DNA from: an uncultured Bacteroidales bacterium | GTDB lineage: Bacteria; Bacteroidota; Bacteroidia; Bacteroidales; FEN-979 | Direction of reading: 5' to 3' | Assembly (NCBI GenBank): GCA_903926565.1 | Contig: CAIYJU010000186.1 | Location: 1-37,109, forward strand | DNA: 37,109 bases | In this document: one piece after another, positions 8,690 to 17,144 of the stretch | Numbering within the stretch: the stretch's first letter is position 1 | Layout of the letters: each line of letters begins with the position of its first letter | Notes under the pieces: model-generated | What the model was told of the DNA's origin: nothing | Seen by the model: only the letters and a program-made list of their open reading frames with translations | Database searches by the model: none | Position numbers and translations under genes: made by a program

Positions 8690-9874
8690 TTATGATCTTC
8701 CGCGAAAACCGATAGAAAGCAGGGTAATGTCGTCGGATTGAGGGACTCCCATCGAATGGTTGTTCACCTCCGTCAGGAGGCCTTTCACCAGCTCTTCGAT
8801 GGAATATCCCTTGTTGTCCTGTAAAAACATCGCCAGCCGCTGATCTCCATAAGCTTCGTAATTTTTTGTAAATGCTTCTGTAACTCCATCAGTGTAAAGG
8901 AATAACCTGTCGCCGGGGGCAAGCGTTATTCTGCGGGAATGATACTGATAGTTTTCAATGCACCCGAGGATGGCTCCGCCGGTCATCTCCATCAGCCTGT
9001 TACCATCACGGGTTAACAGGTAGGGTGGATTGTGGCCGGCGTTAACATATTCCAATTCACCATTATGGGTATTTAAAATGCCGTAAAAAACTGTGACGAA
9101 CATGCAGGAAACGCTCTCATTGCATAAGAGGTTGTTTACGTAGTGCATGCATTCGGCTGTTGGGATTCCCTTCAGGCCGGTTGCCCGGATCAGCGTCCGG
9201 CTCACAGCCATGAAAATGGCGGCAGGCACTCCTTTTCCTGAAACGTCGCCAATGACAAATCCAACCCGGTCGTTGTCGATCATGAAGAAGTCATAAAAGT
9301 CACCGCCAACCTCCCGCGCTGCTACCATCGAGGCGTAAATGTCAAAATCGGTCCGGTCAGGGTATGGGGGAAAGACCTTTGGCAGGATGGCCTGCTGGAT
9401 TTCGTGCGCTGTCTGCAGGTCCTGCTGGATAAATAAAAGCTGGTCATGCTCTTCCATGGAGAGCCTTGCAAGGATGATCTCCTCCATGGTTTTTTTAATG
9501 GTGATCTCAAGATCGTCAAAGTTGATCGGCTTGGTCAGGAAATCGAATGCACCCCGGTTCATGGCCGTGCGGATGTTTTCCATATCACCGTAAGCAGAAA
9601 CGATCACAGTTTTCAGTCCGGGATTCTTAAGTTCCTTCAGTTTCATCAGCAAGGTAAGTCCGTCCATCTCCGGCATGTTGATGTCGGACAGGATGATGCC
9701 GATCTCCGGAAATTCAATCAGCCTGGTGAGTGCTTCGAGCCCGTTGTGGGCAAAAACAAAATCATAAATTCCATCACGGATCTGGCGGCGGAACTTCTGC
9801 CGGATCAGCGACTCAAGGTCAACCTCGTCGTCGACGACCATGATCTTCACATTCCTGTAATCGTAATCATTCAT
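8690..9874 (-). CDS. Response regulator with PP2C/SpoIIE-type phosphatase output (RsbU-like)
   Basis: Residues 8-125 form a receiver domain with acidic pocket D15/D16, phospho-acceptor D64 in SDINMPEMDG and K115. A short helical linker leads to a SpoIIE-type PP2C serine phosphatase domain (about residues 170-390). The metal-binding segments are present: GGDFYDF, GDVSGKGVPAAIFM, NAGHNPPY, LYTDGVTEAF and DDITLL. Such proteins control anti-sigma-factor antagonists by dephosphorylation. It lies 5 nt downstream of the histidine kinase gene, its probable phosphodonor. No anti-sigma partner is in the window. Confidence 0.93.
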   Translation of the reverse strand: MNDYDYRNVKIMVVDDEVDLESLIRQKFRRQIRDGIYDFVFAHNGLEALTRLIEFPEIGIILSDINMPEMDGLTLLMKLKELKNPGLKTVIVSAYGDMENIRTAMNRGAFDFLTKPINFDDLEITIKKTMEEIILARLSMEEHDQLLFIQQDLQTAHEIQQAILPKVFPPYPDRTDFDIYASMVAAREVGGDFYDFFMIDNDRVGFVIGDVSGKGVPAAIFMAVSRTLIRATGLKGIPTAECMHYVNNLLCNESVSCMFVTVFYGILNTHNGELEYVNAGHNPPYLLTRDGNRLMEMTGGAILGCIENYQYHSRRITLAPGDRLFLYTDGVTEAFTKNYEAYGDQRLAMFLQDNKGYSIEELVKGLLTEVNNHSMGVPQSDDITLLSIGFRGRS

Positions 9875-9879
9875 TGTAT

Positions 9880-12000
9880 TTAACTTTTCGGTAACGTAAT
9901 GATAAATTCAGCAAATTCTCCCTCCATGGTGTCGACAACAATCTGACCCCGATGCTGTTGCACAATAATGTCATAGCTGATGGAGAGGCCCAGTCCTGTC
10001 CCGGAACCTGCAGGTTTGGTGGTAAAGAAAGGGTTGAATACTTTTTCTGCAACAGATGAGGGCATTCCCTTGCCATTGTCTCTGATCCTGATCTCCAGGG
10101 TATCGCCTAGGTTCTTTGTACTCACTTTCAAAAGCGGGAAATAGGAGTCCGCCAGCTCTTTCTTTTTCTGTACAGTAGAATAAAAGGCGTTGTTGATCAT
10201 ATTCAGAAATACGCGGCTGATCTCCTGTGGAACCACAGTGATCAATCCGGCATCCGGATCATAACTGCTCTCTATCTTGATGTTGAAGGTGTTGTCTGTC
10301 GCCCGCATCCCGTGATATCCCAGGTTGACATACTCGGCGAGCATGGCATTGATATCGGTAGGCATCCGGTCGCCCGATTTACCACGTGAGTGGAGCAGCA
10401 TGCCGCGAATGATGCTGTCGGCGCGTTTTCCATGGTCGTTGATCTTCTTCACATTGCCCTGCAGATCGGTGATGATACCGGTAAAGTACTCCATATCCTT
10501 CTCATCCAGGCGGTCGGAAAGTTTATTCAGTTCTTCCAGCATCTCCTGGGTAAGTTCAACAGAGAGCTCCGAAAAATTATTGACGAAATTAAGCGGGTTT
10601 TTTATCTCATGGGCAATTCCGGCAGTAAGCTGACCAAGCGACGCCATTTTTTCCGATTGAACGAGTTGCACCTGGGCAGCCTTCAGGTTCTGGAATGCTG
10701 CATCAAGTTCATCGTGCTTATGCTTCAGTTCGAGGGTCCTTTCATCCACTTTCTGTTCCAGCGTACGGCTGTAATCTTCCAGTTTTTCATTTGACTCCTG
10801 CAACTGTTCTGAAGCATCCCTGAGATTTTGAATTGTTTTGGCCAGTTGCTTCTGCATCGAAATGAAGGAGGTGTTTAACCGGCCGATTTCATCTTTTGAA
10901 TGGATCTCCGGCAGTTCAACTTCAAAATCTCCCTGTGCAAACTTCTCGGAAGCAAGCGTCAGCTGGCGCAAGGGTTTGGTGATGGAACGGGCAATGGCAA
11001 TGAGGAGGATCAGCAGGATCACAAAACCGCTCGCTGCAAGAATCGCGATCACCCGGCTCAGGTGCGTTGCATCTGCCATGAACTCATCCACCGGAAAAAC
11101 AACACCGATCGACCAACCGTTCAGGGTTACGGGTGCATAGGCAAGCCAGCTTGGTTTGTCATTCCGGGCATTTTTGTAAGTGATTTCACCGAAGCCTCTT
11201 TCGCCTCTTAACATTTTTCTGCCAATATCCCTGAGCTCCGGAGAATTGCGCTCATCCGCAATGCTGAAGATGGTTTCGTTCATGATGAAATCCTTCACCG
11301 GGTGGCTCACCATCACGCCATTCTTTGAGATTAGGAACCCAAAACCAGACTCGTAAACCTTGATACTGCTGATGCTTTTCTGGAACCAGTCGAGGGACAG
11401 ATCGATGGTAAGGATGCCGACAAATTTTTTAGTGCCGGAGCGCCTGTCATAAAGGGGCACAGAGTAGGTTGAAATAAGCTGTTCAACTCCGCCCTCATCG
11501 AAGTATGGCTCACTCCAAACAGATTTGCCCAGTTCCTTGGGTATTTCATACCAGTCGAGCGTGAAATAATCATACTTGTCATTGCCCAGCTTCATGAAGG
11601 AGATGGAGTCGTTGCGGCGAAAGTAGTAAAAGGAAGAGTATTTTTCTTCAGGATTACGTGAGTAAGGCTCAAATGCAAGACAGGCGCCAAGAATCTCCTT
11701 GTTACCGGCAACCATCATGGCCACCATCTCCTTCATCTCTTTGTCAGAATCGAGGTGGCGTTCGATGATCGGCGCGAAATTATCAGGAATTTTCTGAATG
11801 CTGCTGAGAATCTTGTCGATCTGGGCAACCGTGACTCCTGTCAGGTTCTGGGCGTTGGTTTCAAGGTTTTTTACGATAATCTGCCTGGTAATGAGCAGAT
11901 TGTAAGAGAACAGCAGGACAAAGATAATGCCGAGCGTGATCATGATGGAGATGATCAGCTTGAAGGCAAGGCCTTTGCGGAAGATGCTCTTTGTTGTCAT
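9880..12000 (-). CDS. Cache/HAMP sensor histidine kinase
   Basis: The 706-residue kinase has a first membrane helix near residues 14-37 and a large extracytoplasmic dCache-like domain (about 40-315, with FSSFYYFRR-type and SPVKDF-type segments). A second helix near 320-342, a HAMP domain, a coiled coil (about 390-450), a HisKA domain with GIAHEIKNPLNF and an HATPase domain with NMINNAFYS and GKGMP/GTGLGLSIS follow. Its start overlaps the stop of the upstream binding-protein gene by 4 nt (ATGA), a sign of translational coupling. The pair probably forms a sensory complex that signals to the downstream receiver-phosphatase. Confidence 0.93.
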   Translation of the reverse strand: MTTKSIFRKGLAFKLIISIMITLGIIFVLLFSYNLLITRQIIVKNLETNAQNLTGVTVAQIDKILSSIQKIPDNFAPIIERHLDSDKEMKEMVAMMVAGNKEILGACLAFEPYSRNPEEKYSSFYYFRRNDSISFMKLGNDKYDYFTLDWYEIPKELGKSVWSEPYFDEGGVEQLISTYSVPLYDRRSGTKKFVGILTIDLSLDWFQKSISSIKVYESGFGFLISKNGVMVSHPVKDFIMNETIFSIADERNSPELRDIGRKMLRGERGFGEITYKNARNDKPSWLAYAPVTLNGWSIGVVFPVDEFMADATHLSRVIAILAASGFVILLILLIAIARSITKPLRQLTLASEKFAQGDFEVELPEIHSKDEIGRLNTSFISMQKQLAKTIQNLRDASEQLQESNEKLEDYSRTLEQKVDERTLELKHKHDELDAAFQNLKAAQVQLVQSEKMASLGQLTAGIAHEIKNPLNFVNNFSELSVELTQEMLEELNKLSDRLDEKDMEYFTGIITDLQGNVKKINDHGKRADSIIRGMLLHSRGKSGDRMPTDINAMLAEYVNLGYHGMRATDNTFNIKIESSYDPDAGLITVVPQEISRVFLNMINNAFYSTVQKKKELADSYFPLLKVSTKNLGDTLEIRIRDNGKGMPSSVAEKVFNPFFTTKPAGSGTGLGLSISYDIIVQQHRGQIVVDTMEGEFAEFIITLPKS

Positions 12001-13100
12001 TTTCCTGTTTGGTTATTTATTGGTTTGGCAGAGACCTTCCTCGACCCGTAAGGTATATAGAAGCTGTCATAAGGAGTGATTGCAGGGATAAGTTTGCTGT
12101 TCAGCATGACGTTGCCCACATTGCTGTAATCTCCCGGCCGGAGCACGGTGTTGATGGAGGTTGCTCCCTTGGGAATGTAGAGTTCCCTGTACCTGCTGAG
12201 CATCCACTGCTGATGCGAGCGGTTCACCGGGCGGTTCTCCTTTTTTGCAATGCGGATGACCAGGTCGATGGTCTCGTCAGGGTGTGCAAACGCATATTCC
12301 CAGCTTTCAAGTGTTGCATCGACAAAATCGCGGCACAGGCCAGGATCGGAGCGGGTTTTTCCCGAGAGGCAATAGATGCCATCCTCGGGGAAATTCAACC
12401 CGTAATCGGCAAAAAAGAAGGGTACCAGCTCGCTGGTATCATATCCGCTGTTGATGATCGAATGGTATTCGTCGAACCAGCTGGCATTGATCACATCCAC
12501 ACCGTCGAGCAGAAAGAGGGTGTTGGAGCTGCCGATGGTAATCATCCTGACATCGAGGTTGAATTTGGCGAAGAGGGCACGGGGCTGCATCTCAAACCCT
12601 GACCAGATGGCGGCCCTTTTACCATTGAGGTCAGTGATTTTCCGGATGCCGCTGCTCTTCTTGGCCAGCAACATCAGCGATGATCGTGGGGAGAGCTGTG
12701 CAATGTTCACAATGTCAACCCCCTGCGACCTGAGCTCGATGGCGTTGACAAGCCACAGCAGGGAAAAGTCGGCCCGGCCATTCTCAATGTCATTCCGGGT
12801 AGGTATGAACGGATCAAATGGAATAACTTCCAGGTCGATTCCATGCCTGCTGAAAATCCCCTTTTCGATCCCAATATAATATCCGGCAAACTGTGCGGAA
12901 GTAACCCAATAAGGCATCAGTCTTACTTTCCGCTGTTTGACGGGTGATGGTTCAGGATTGGTCCCGACAGTGTGCTCCGGTGTTTCTTTCAGGTCATGTT
13001 GATTGCCTGTGCATGACGCCCCAAGTAAAAGAACAAGGCAAACAATTAGAAGTTGAGGCCATCCTGGCCTGGAAGTGATTGGCAGACTTATGCAGATCAT
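11997..13100 (-). CDS. NMT1/SsuA-like substrate-binding lipoprotein
   Basis: The 367-residue protein has a signal sequence ending in the lipobox LGASC (Cys30). The mature part shows the NMT1/THI5/SsuA binding-protein pattern, with YWVTSAQFAGYYIGIEKGIFSRHGIDLEVIPFD. The later YGLNFPEDGIYC and LESWEYAFAHPDETIDLV segments fit the thiamine-precursor or sulfonate binding families. No transporter partners are present. The gene opens a four-gene operon and overlaps the kinase gene, so it may deliver ligand information to the kinase. The ligand is unknown. An alternative start a few codons downstream cannot be excluded. Confidence 0.85.
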   Translation of the reverse strand: MICISLPITSRPGWPQLLIVCLVLLLGASCTGNQHDLKETPEHTVGTNPEPSPVKQRKVRLMPYWVTSAQFAGYYIGIEKGIFSRHGIDLEVIPFDPFIPTRNDIENGRADFSLLWLVNAIELRSQGVDIVNIAQLSPRSSLMLLAKKSSGIRKITDLNGKRAAIWSGFEMQPRALFAKFNLDVRMITIGSSNTLFLLDGVDVINASWFDEYHSIINSGYDTSELVPFFFADYGLNFPEDGIYCLSGKTRSDPGLCRDFVDATLESWEYAFAHPDETIDLVIRIAKKENRPVNRSHQQWMLSRYRELYIPKGATSINTVLRPGDYSNVGNVMLNSKLIPAITPYDSFYIPYGSRKVSAKPINNQTGK

Positions 13101-13155
13101 ACCTTGAACGGTGCTGAGTGTCGGAGAAATTAAAGGTAAAGTTACTGTAATTTTA

Positions 13156-13163
13156 TAATTTTG
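13156..13163 (+). promoter_or_regulatory. Possible -7 box of the dehydrogenase gene
   Basis: TAATTTTG fits TAnnTTTG and ends 15 nt before the ATG at 13179. No good -33 element is seen. It also argues that the in-frame TTG at 13161 is not the start. Confidence 0.4.
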
Positions 13164-13178
13164 ACTAAAATTAATCGG

Positions 13179-14126
13179 ATGAAGGCACTTATTTTTGACG
13201 GAACATTAACTTTAGCTGAGACCACCACCCCTGAACCAGGAGATCATGACGTACTGATCAGGGTTTTATATTCAGCAATCTGCAATACCGACCTGGAGAT
13301 TCTCAGGGGTTATATGGGGTTTCAAGGCATTCCCGGACATGAATTTGTGGGAGAGGTGATCACTCCCGGGCGGAGGCTTAGCGGCCGGACCGTGGTCGGG
13401 GAGATCAATTGTCCGTGTGGTGTGTGTTATCTCTGCAGGACCGGTCGCCAAACCCATTGCCCCGAGCGTTCAGTGCTCGGTATATACAATCGCAACGGTG
13501 CCTTTGCCGAATACCTGGTGCTGCCTGAAGGTAACCTGCACCCCGTTCCTGATCATCTTGCGCAAACCTCTGCCGTATTTACTGAACCACTTGCCGCTGC
13601 GGTTGAGATATTTCAGCAGGTACACATAAGACCAACCCAAAAGGTGTTCATTTTCGGTGCCGGGAAACTTGGATTACTTGTTGCACAGGTATTCAGGATG
13701 AACGGATGCGATTACCGGGTGTTTTCACGAGGTGAAACAAGCGTTGCAAAAGCGGAGTCGATGGGGATCAATGCCGCTTTGGTTTCAACGCTGAAGGATG
13801 CGGATAAAGCCGAAGTATGCATTGACTGTACAGGAAGTCCTGCAGGAATCAATATTGCCATGGCTCATCTGTATCCCCGCGGCAAACTGGTTCTGAAAAC
13901 CACCGTGGCCCATCCTGACAAGATCGACCTTAACCAGGTTGTCATCAACGAATTTGAGATCATCGGATCGCGGTGCGGGCCTTTTGAACCGGCTTTGAAA
14001 CTCCTTAATGAGGGGCTGGTCAATCCGGAGCCCATGATAACAAAAACCTTTGGATTTGGAGATATCCTGGAAGCATTTGAGTTTGCCGCAAAACCGGGGG
14101 TGCTGAAAGTGTTGATCAGGCATTAA
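13179..14126 (+). CDS. Zinc-dependent alcohol dehydrogenase-like (MDR family) protein
   Basis: The ATG at 13179 (MKALIF) is chosen over an upstream in-frame TTG, because families of this type start with MKA. The 315-residue protein keeps the catalytic-zinc pattern (ICNTDLEI and GHEF), the structural-zinc cluster CPCGVCYLCRTGRQTHC, and a nucleotide-binding segment VFIFGAGKLGLLVAQ. It is somewhat shorter than most 340-350-residue MDR enzymes. The fold is closest to sorbitol/threonine dehydrogenase-like proteins. It stands alone between the signalling operon and the convergent retron operon. The substrate is unknown. Confidence 0.85.
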   Translation: MKALIFDGTLTLAETTTPEPGDHDVLIRVLYSAICNTDLEILRGYMGFQGIPGHEFVGEVITPGRRLSGRTVVGEINCPCGVCYLCRTGRQTHCPERSVLGIYNRNGAFAEYLVLPEGNLHPVPDHLAQTSAVFTEPLAAAVEIFQQVHIRPTQKVFIFGAGKLGLLVAQVFRMNGCDYRVFSRGETSVAKAESMGINAALVSTLKDADKAEVCIDCTGSPAGINIAMAHLYPRGKLVLKTTVAHPDKIDLNQVVINEFEIIGSRCGPFEPALKLLNEGLVNPEPMITKTFGFGDILEAFEFAAKPGVLKVLIRH

Positions 14127-14133
14127 AATCAGA

Positions 14134-14790
14134 TCACCCCAGCAATTTCTTCTTCCTGTCCGAAAATTCCTCTTCGGTGATGATTCCCCGTTGTTTCAGT
14201 TCAAAAAGCTTTTCAATTTCTGCAGCCACATCTGATTGTGACTGGCCCCGGTTTGTCGTGGAGATGGCCTTTGCAAGTTCCTGCGCCTGGCTGAGGATCT
14301 GTGACCTTTTGTACTCTTCCTGCTGATGGGTGATCATGTCTTTCAGCTCTTTTGGTTTTTCAACACGGTAATAGACCGTCGATCCGATTTCAGCAGCCGT
14401 CTGGATCTGAACATTGCCATAGCCGAACATCCTGCCCCAGATGGACTGTTCGTATGTAACATTGTTGATCTTATCCAGCGGACTCTCCTTTGAGTTGAGG
14501 GAGATCACCCCGAACTCATCGATTACCCGGAGATTCGTCACCGCCCAGAGATTGTTTTTTCGTTCAATGAACTTAAAACCCAGGTATCCCAGGGGAAACA
14601 GGGGGATTAAATAACCATAAGACCATCCGGAAATTCCGACAGCGATTCCCAGGGCAATCCCGGCCAATGCAAGCACCCAGGGTCCGACCAGCACGAACCA
14701 ATGCTGGCGGATCACGAGGGCGACTGTTTCATTGTTTTTTAATTTTGTTCTCATGGCAGCATATATGAATGATTGTCTAAAAGTAAACAT
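14134..14790 (-). CDS. Membrane PH-domain (bPH2) protein with C-terminal SHOCT motif; retron-linked
   Basis: The 218-residue protein has two adjacent hydrophobic stretches (about residues 29-72), then a bacterial PH-like domain (NNLWAVTNLRVIDEFGVISL to VQIQTAAEIGSTVYYRV). A C-terminal SHOCT motif (IEKLFELKQRGIITEEEFSD) ends it. The first ATG overlaps the stop of the RT gene as TAATG, so translation is probably coupled. A second ATG at 14754 (MRTKLKNNETVAL) is an alternative start that better matches the usual N terminus of such proteins. Its role is unknown. Coupling to the retron RT makes it a candidate membrane effector or partner, but PH-SHOCT proteins are also common outside retrons. Confidence 0.82.
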   Translation of the reverse strand: MFTFRQSFIYAAMRTKLKNNETVALVIRQHWFVLVGPWVLALAGIALGIAVGISGWSYGYLIPLFPLGYLGFKFIERKNNLWAVTNLRVIDEFGVISLNSKESPLDKINNVTYEQSIWGRMFGYGNVQIQTAAEIGSTVYYRVEKPKELKDMITHQQEEYKRSQILSQAQELAKAISTTNRGQSQSDVAAEIEKLFELKQRGIITEEEFSDRKKKLLG

Positions 14791-15887
14791 TAATTTTTAA
14801 CCTCGTGAAGGTCACGGAACTTTAAAAAGAGTGCATCGGATCTTCCTCTGACCTGTCCGATAAAATTGATATAACCGGCCAGTTTGTGATGGAATTTCTC
14901 CATCATCTCAGGCTGAACATCCCCGCTGATATTAAAGTGGTTGCGTGTAGCCGAGGTGATTCCGTTGATGGAAAGATCGTGCAGCATCGCCCTGATTTTC
15001 TTTAACAGCTTTCTGTCAATGTTTACCTTTTCATTTACGGTAAGTCCTGTAACGGTCTGCCGGCGGTTGAAAGATGTGAGCCGTGTCTTCCTGCTGTTGA
15101 CTGCGAAATTGTTGAGTTGAATCAGGTTGATTAACTCTCCGGTGATCTCCGGGGTAATAACTTCATTGGATGAGAACGTGAGATCATCTGCATATCTGGA
15201 GTACGAAAGATGATGGTTTTCGCAATAGCTGATCAGGTCTGCATCAAGCTGAAGGCAGATGAAATTCGAAATTACGGGTGATGTGGGTGCCCCAATGGGC
15301 AATATGCCTTTGAAGGTGGTCAGGAGGGTCATTGCCGTTGCAATCTGATTGCCGAAGCGGAATACATCCGACAAGAACAGTTCCCTTACCCTGTGCGCGG
15401 AAATGCCAGGGAAAAAGTCCTTGAGGTCAAGGTTAAGCACGTACTTTTTCCCGACATGGATGGATGCATTGGCAACGATGTTGCAATACTCGCCCAGGTA
15501 ATGAGGGTTGATGACAAATCCATGGACTTCTTCAGGTTTCACACAAAGATACCAGGCCTGTAAATAGTAATTCAAATGTTTCTGGATCTTCTTCAATTCC
15601 TCTTCCGGTGCCAGGATTTCCCGGATGCCTCCCTGCTTTTTGGCGATGGTGAAATATTGGTATGACGGATTGTTGATGATTTGCTCAAGTTGGATCAGCG
15701 GTATCTTTAAAAATTTGCAGAGATCGACAGGCTGTTCAAGGGAGAGGAGCAGCAGGGCGTTTAACCCGTGGATTTGGAAATGGTTCAGGGATGGGTGGAC
15801 AAAGGATCCCTGATTCAGGAAGTACCAGGCATGGATTTTCGTCTTTTCCCTGATCGCCAACGTTGTAAAAAAAGCTGCTTTATCCAT
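14790..15887 (-). CDS. Retron reverse transcriptase
   Basis: The 365-residue RT carries hallmarks of retron RTs: the NAxxH motif (NASIH, N140-H144), LDLKDFF with the catalytic D154, GAPTSPVISN (199-208), the catalytic YADD at 232-235 (SRYADDLTFSS) and the VTGL motif at 279-282. The frame is open upstream to a TTG at 15911, but that would overlap the a2 repeat of the retron RNA, so the ATG at 15887 is chosen. The enzyme would reverse-transcribe part of the adjacent ncRNA into msDNA primed from a 2'-OH. It lies between a DnaB-like helicase gene and a PH-SHOCT membrane protein gene. Confidence 0.94.
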   Translation of the reverse strand: MDKAAFFTTLAIREKTKIHAWYFLNQGSFVHPSLNHFQIHGLNALLLLSLEQPVDLCKFLKIPLIQLEQIINNPSYQYFTIAKKQGGIREILAPEEELKKIQKHLNYYLQAWYLCVKPEEVHGFVINPHYLGEYCNIVANASIHVGKKYVLNLDLKDFFPGISAHRVRELFLSDVFRFGNQIATAMTLLTTFKGILPIGAPTSPVISNFICLQLDADLISYCENHHLSYSRYADDLTFSSNEVITPEITGELINLIQLNNFAVNSRKTRLTSFNRRQTVTGLTVNEKVNIDRKLLKKIRAMLHDLSINGITSATRNHFNISGDVQPEMMEKFHHKLAGYINFIGQVRGRSDALFLKFRDLHEVKN

Positions 15888-15897
15888 ATTTAAAAAA

Positions 15898-16065
15898 TGA
15901 GCCGTTGCCAATTATCTGTATTTCTGATCGCTGTTTGTGAGAAGCGGAGCGCAGCGAGCATCGCAATAAACAGCGATCGATTCAGCACATCTATTCTCCG
16001 CCGGGTTGCAGGTACACAACCACAAAGTCCAGCAAAATGACTCATAATTTTAAAGCAACGGCTCA
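15898..16065 (-). ncRNA. Retron msr-msd non-coding RNA
   Basis: On the minus strand the segment begins with TGAGCCGTTGC (a1, 16065-16055) and ends with its perfect complement GCAACGGCTCA (a2, 15908-15898), the outer stem of retron RNAs. Within it, GGTTG and CAACC (16021-16017 and 16008-16004) form an msr hairpin with an 8-nt loop. GATCGCTGTTT and AAACAGCGATC (15978-15968 and 15936-15926) form a perfect 11-bp stem around a GC-rich 31-nt apex, the likely msd hairpin. The segment starts 12 nt after the DnaB-like stop and ends 10 nt before the RT start, the standard msr-msd-RT order. The exact branching G and the ends of the cDNA cannot be fixed from sequence alone. Confidence 0.85.
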
Positions 16066-16076
16066 ATATCTTCAGG

Positions 16077-17120
16077 TTAAAATGGGGCATTCTCTATTTC
16101 GTCAATTCTTCCGCGGGAGAAGGTAAATTCATTCGCCGGTTCTGCATAGTCAGTGAAAGAAGAGAAAATGTCATTTCTCATCAGTTTTACGGTCCCGACA
16201 GCTCCGTTTCTGTTCTTGGCTACAATTAATTCCGTCAATCCGGTGGTGTCATTTCCCAGCTCATCCACATCAATTTTATAATATTCCGGGCGGTAGATGA
16301 AAACAACCTTGTCGGCATCCTGTTCGATAGCACCACTGTCGCGCAGATCGGAGAGTTTTGGCAATCCGGTCATGCTTCTTGTTTCAGCAGCACGGCTCAG
16401 CTGACTCGTTGCGATCACACAAACCCGGTAATCCCTGGCCAGTGTTTTCAGCTCCCTGGTGATGTAGCTGATCTCCAGCTCCCGGCTGTTGCGGTACCTG
16501 TTTGAGCTCATCAGCTGAATGTAATCCACAATGATGACTTTGATGCCATTCTCCTCAATCTGCTTTATGCAATGTGCCCTGAATGCCGGGAGGGAGCTGT
16601 TGCAGCTGTCATTGAAGCTTACCCGGTACTGCGGCAGCTGATCTTTCACTGACTTCACCCTCAGCAGCTCGTCGGCGGACAGGTCATGCTGGATGATCCT
16701 TCCTGCGGCAATACCTGTAAGTGCAGAGAGAAAACGGCACATCAGCAGATGTTCCGACAGGTCGAATGTAAAATACAACACAGGCTGATCCAGAGAGATC
16801 TTCAGTGCAAGATTTACACAGAGCTGGGTTTTTCCCATGGCCGGCCTGCCCCCGATCACCACAAATTCTCCCGGCGAAAATCCCCCGATCAGCTCATCCA
16901 GGTTTTTGAACCCGCTTTTAATGAGCGTGCCGGCAGCTGCATTCTCCTGCCATCCCGCGATATTCTCAACATACAAATCGACCAGGGATTTTGACTCCGA
17001 AGCCTGGTATGATGCAATTTCATTATCGAAAACCACATTTTTCAGGCGGTGGATGAGCTCTTTTTCATCGAGCCTCGTGTCGTTGATGATGGTTTGTAAG
17101 GTCCGGAGGATTTCAGTCAT
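16077..17120 (-). CDS. DnaB-like RecA-fold helicase lacking the N-terminal domain; retron-linked
   Basis: The 347-residue protein matches the C-terminal helicase domain of DnaB. Walker A is GGRPAMGKTQ (K97, T98), Walker B is VIIVDYIQLM (D199), and DnaB's SQLSRAAE and LSDLRDSGAIEQDADKVVFIYRPEYY segments are present. Only about 65 residues precede the RecA domain, so DnaB's N-terminal hexamer-stabilising domain is missing. In the motif where DnaB has a catalytic glutamate (SLE), this protein has TFD (D120), an acidic but shorter residue. The gene ends 12 nt before the retron RNA and has no other replication genes near it. It is unlikely to be the replicative helicase and is a candidate retron effector or accessory protein. 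Confidence 0.85.
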   Translation of the reverse strand: MTEILRTLQTIINDTRLDEKELIHRLKNVVFDNEIASYQASESKSLVDLYVENIAGWQENAAAGTLIKSGFKNLDELIGGFSPGEFVVIGGRPAMGKTQLCVNLALKISLDQPVLYFTFDLSEHLLMCRFLSALTGIAAGRIIQHDLSADELLRVKSVKDQLPQYRVSFNDSCNSSLPAFRAHCIKQIEENGIKVIIVDYIQLMSSNRYRNSRELEISYITRELKTLARDYRVCVIATSQLSRAAETRSMTGLPKLSDLRDSGAIEQDADKVVFIYRPEYYKIDVDELGNDTTGLTELIVAKNRNGAVGTVKLMRNDIFSSFTDYAEPANEFTFSRGRIDEIENAPF

Positions 17121-17144
17121 GATGATGCTGTTTGTCAGGTATAC

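Noticed and set aside
15888..15911. TTG at 15911 as the RT start
   Set aside because: It would put the first codons inside the a2 repeat of the retron RNA. The ATG at 15887 is clean and follows a2 by 10 nt.
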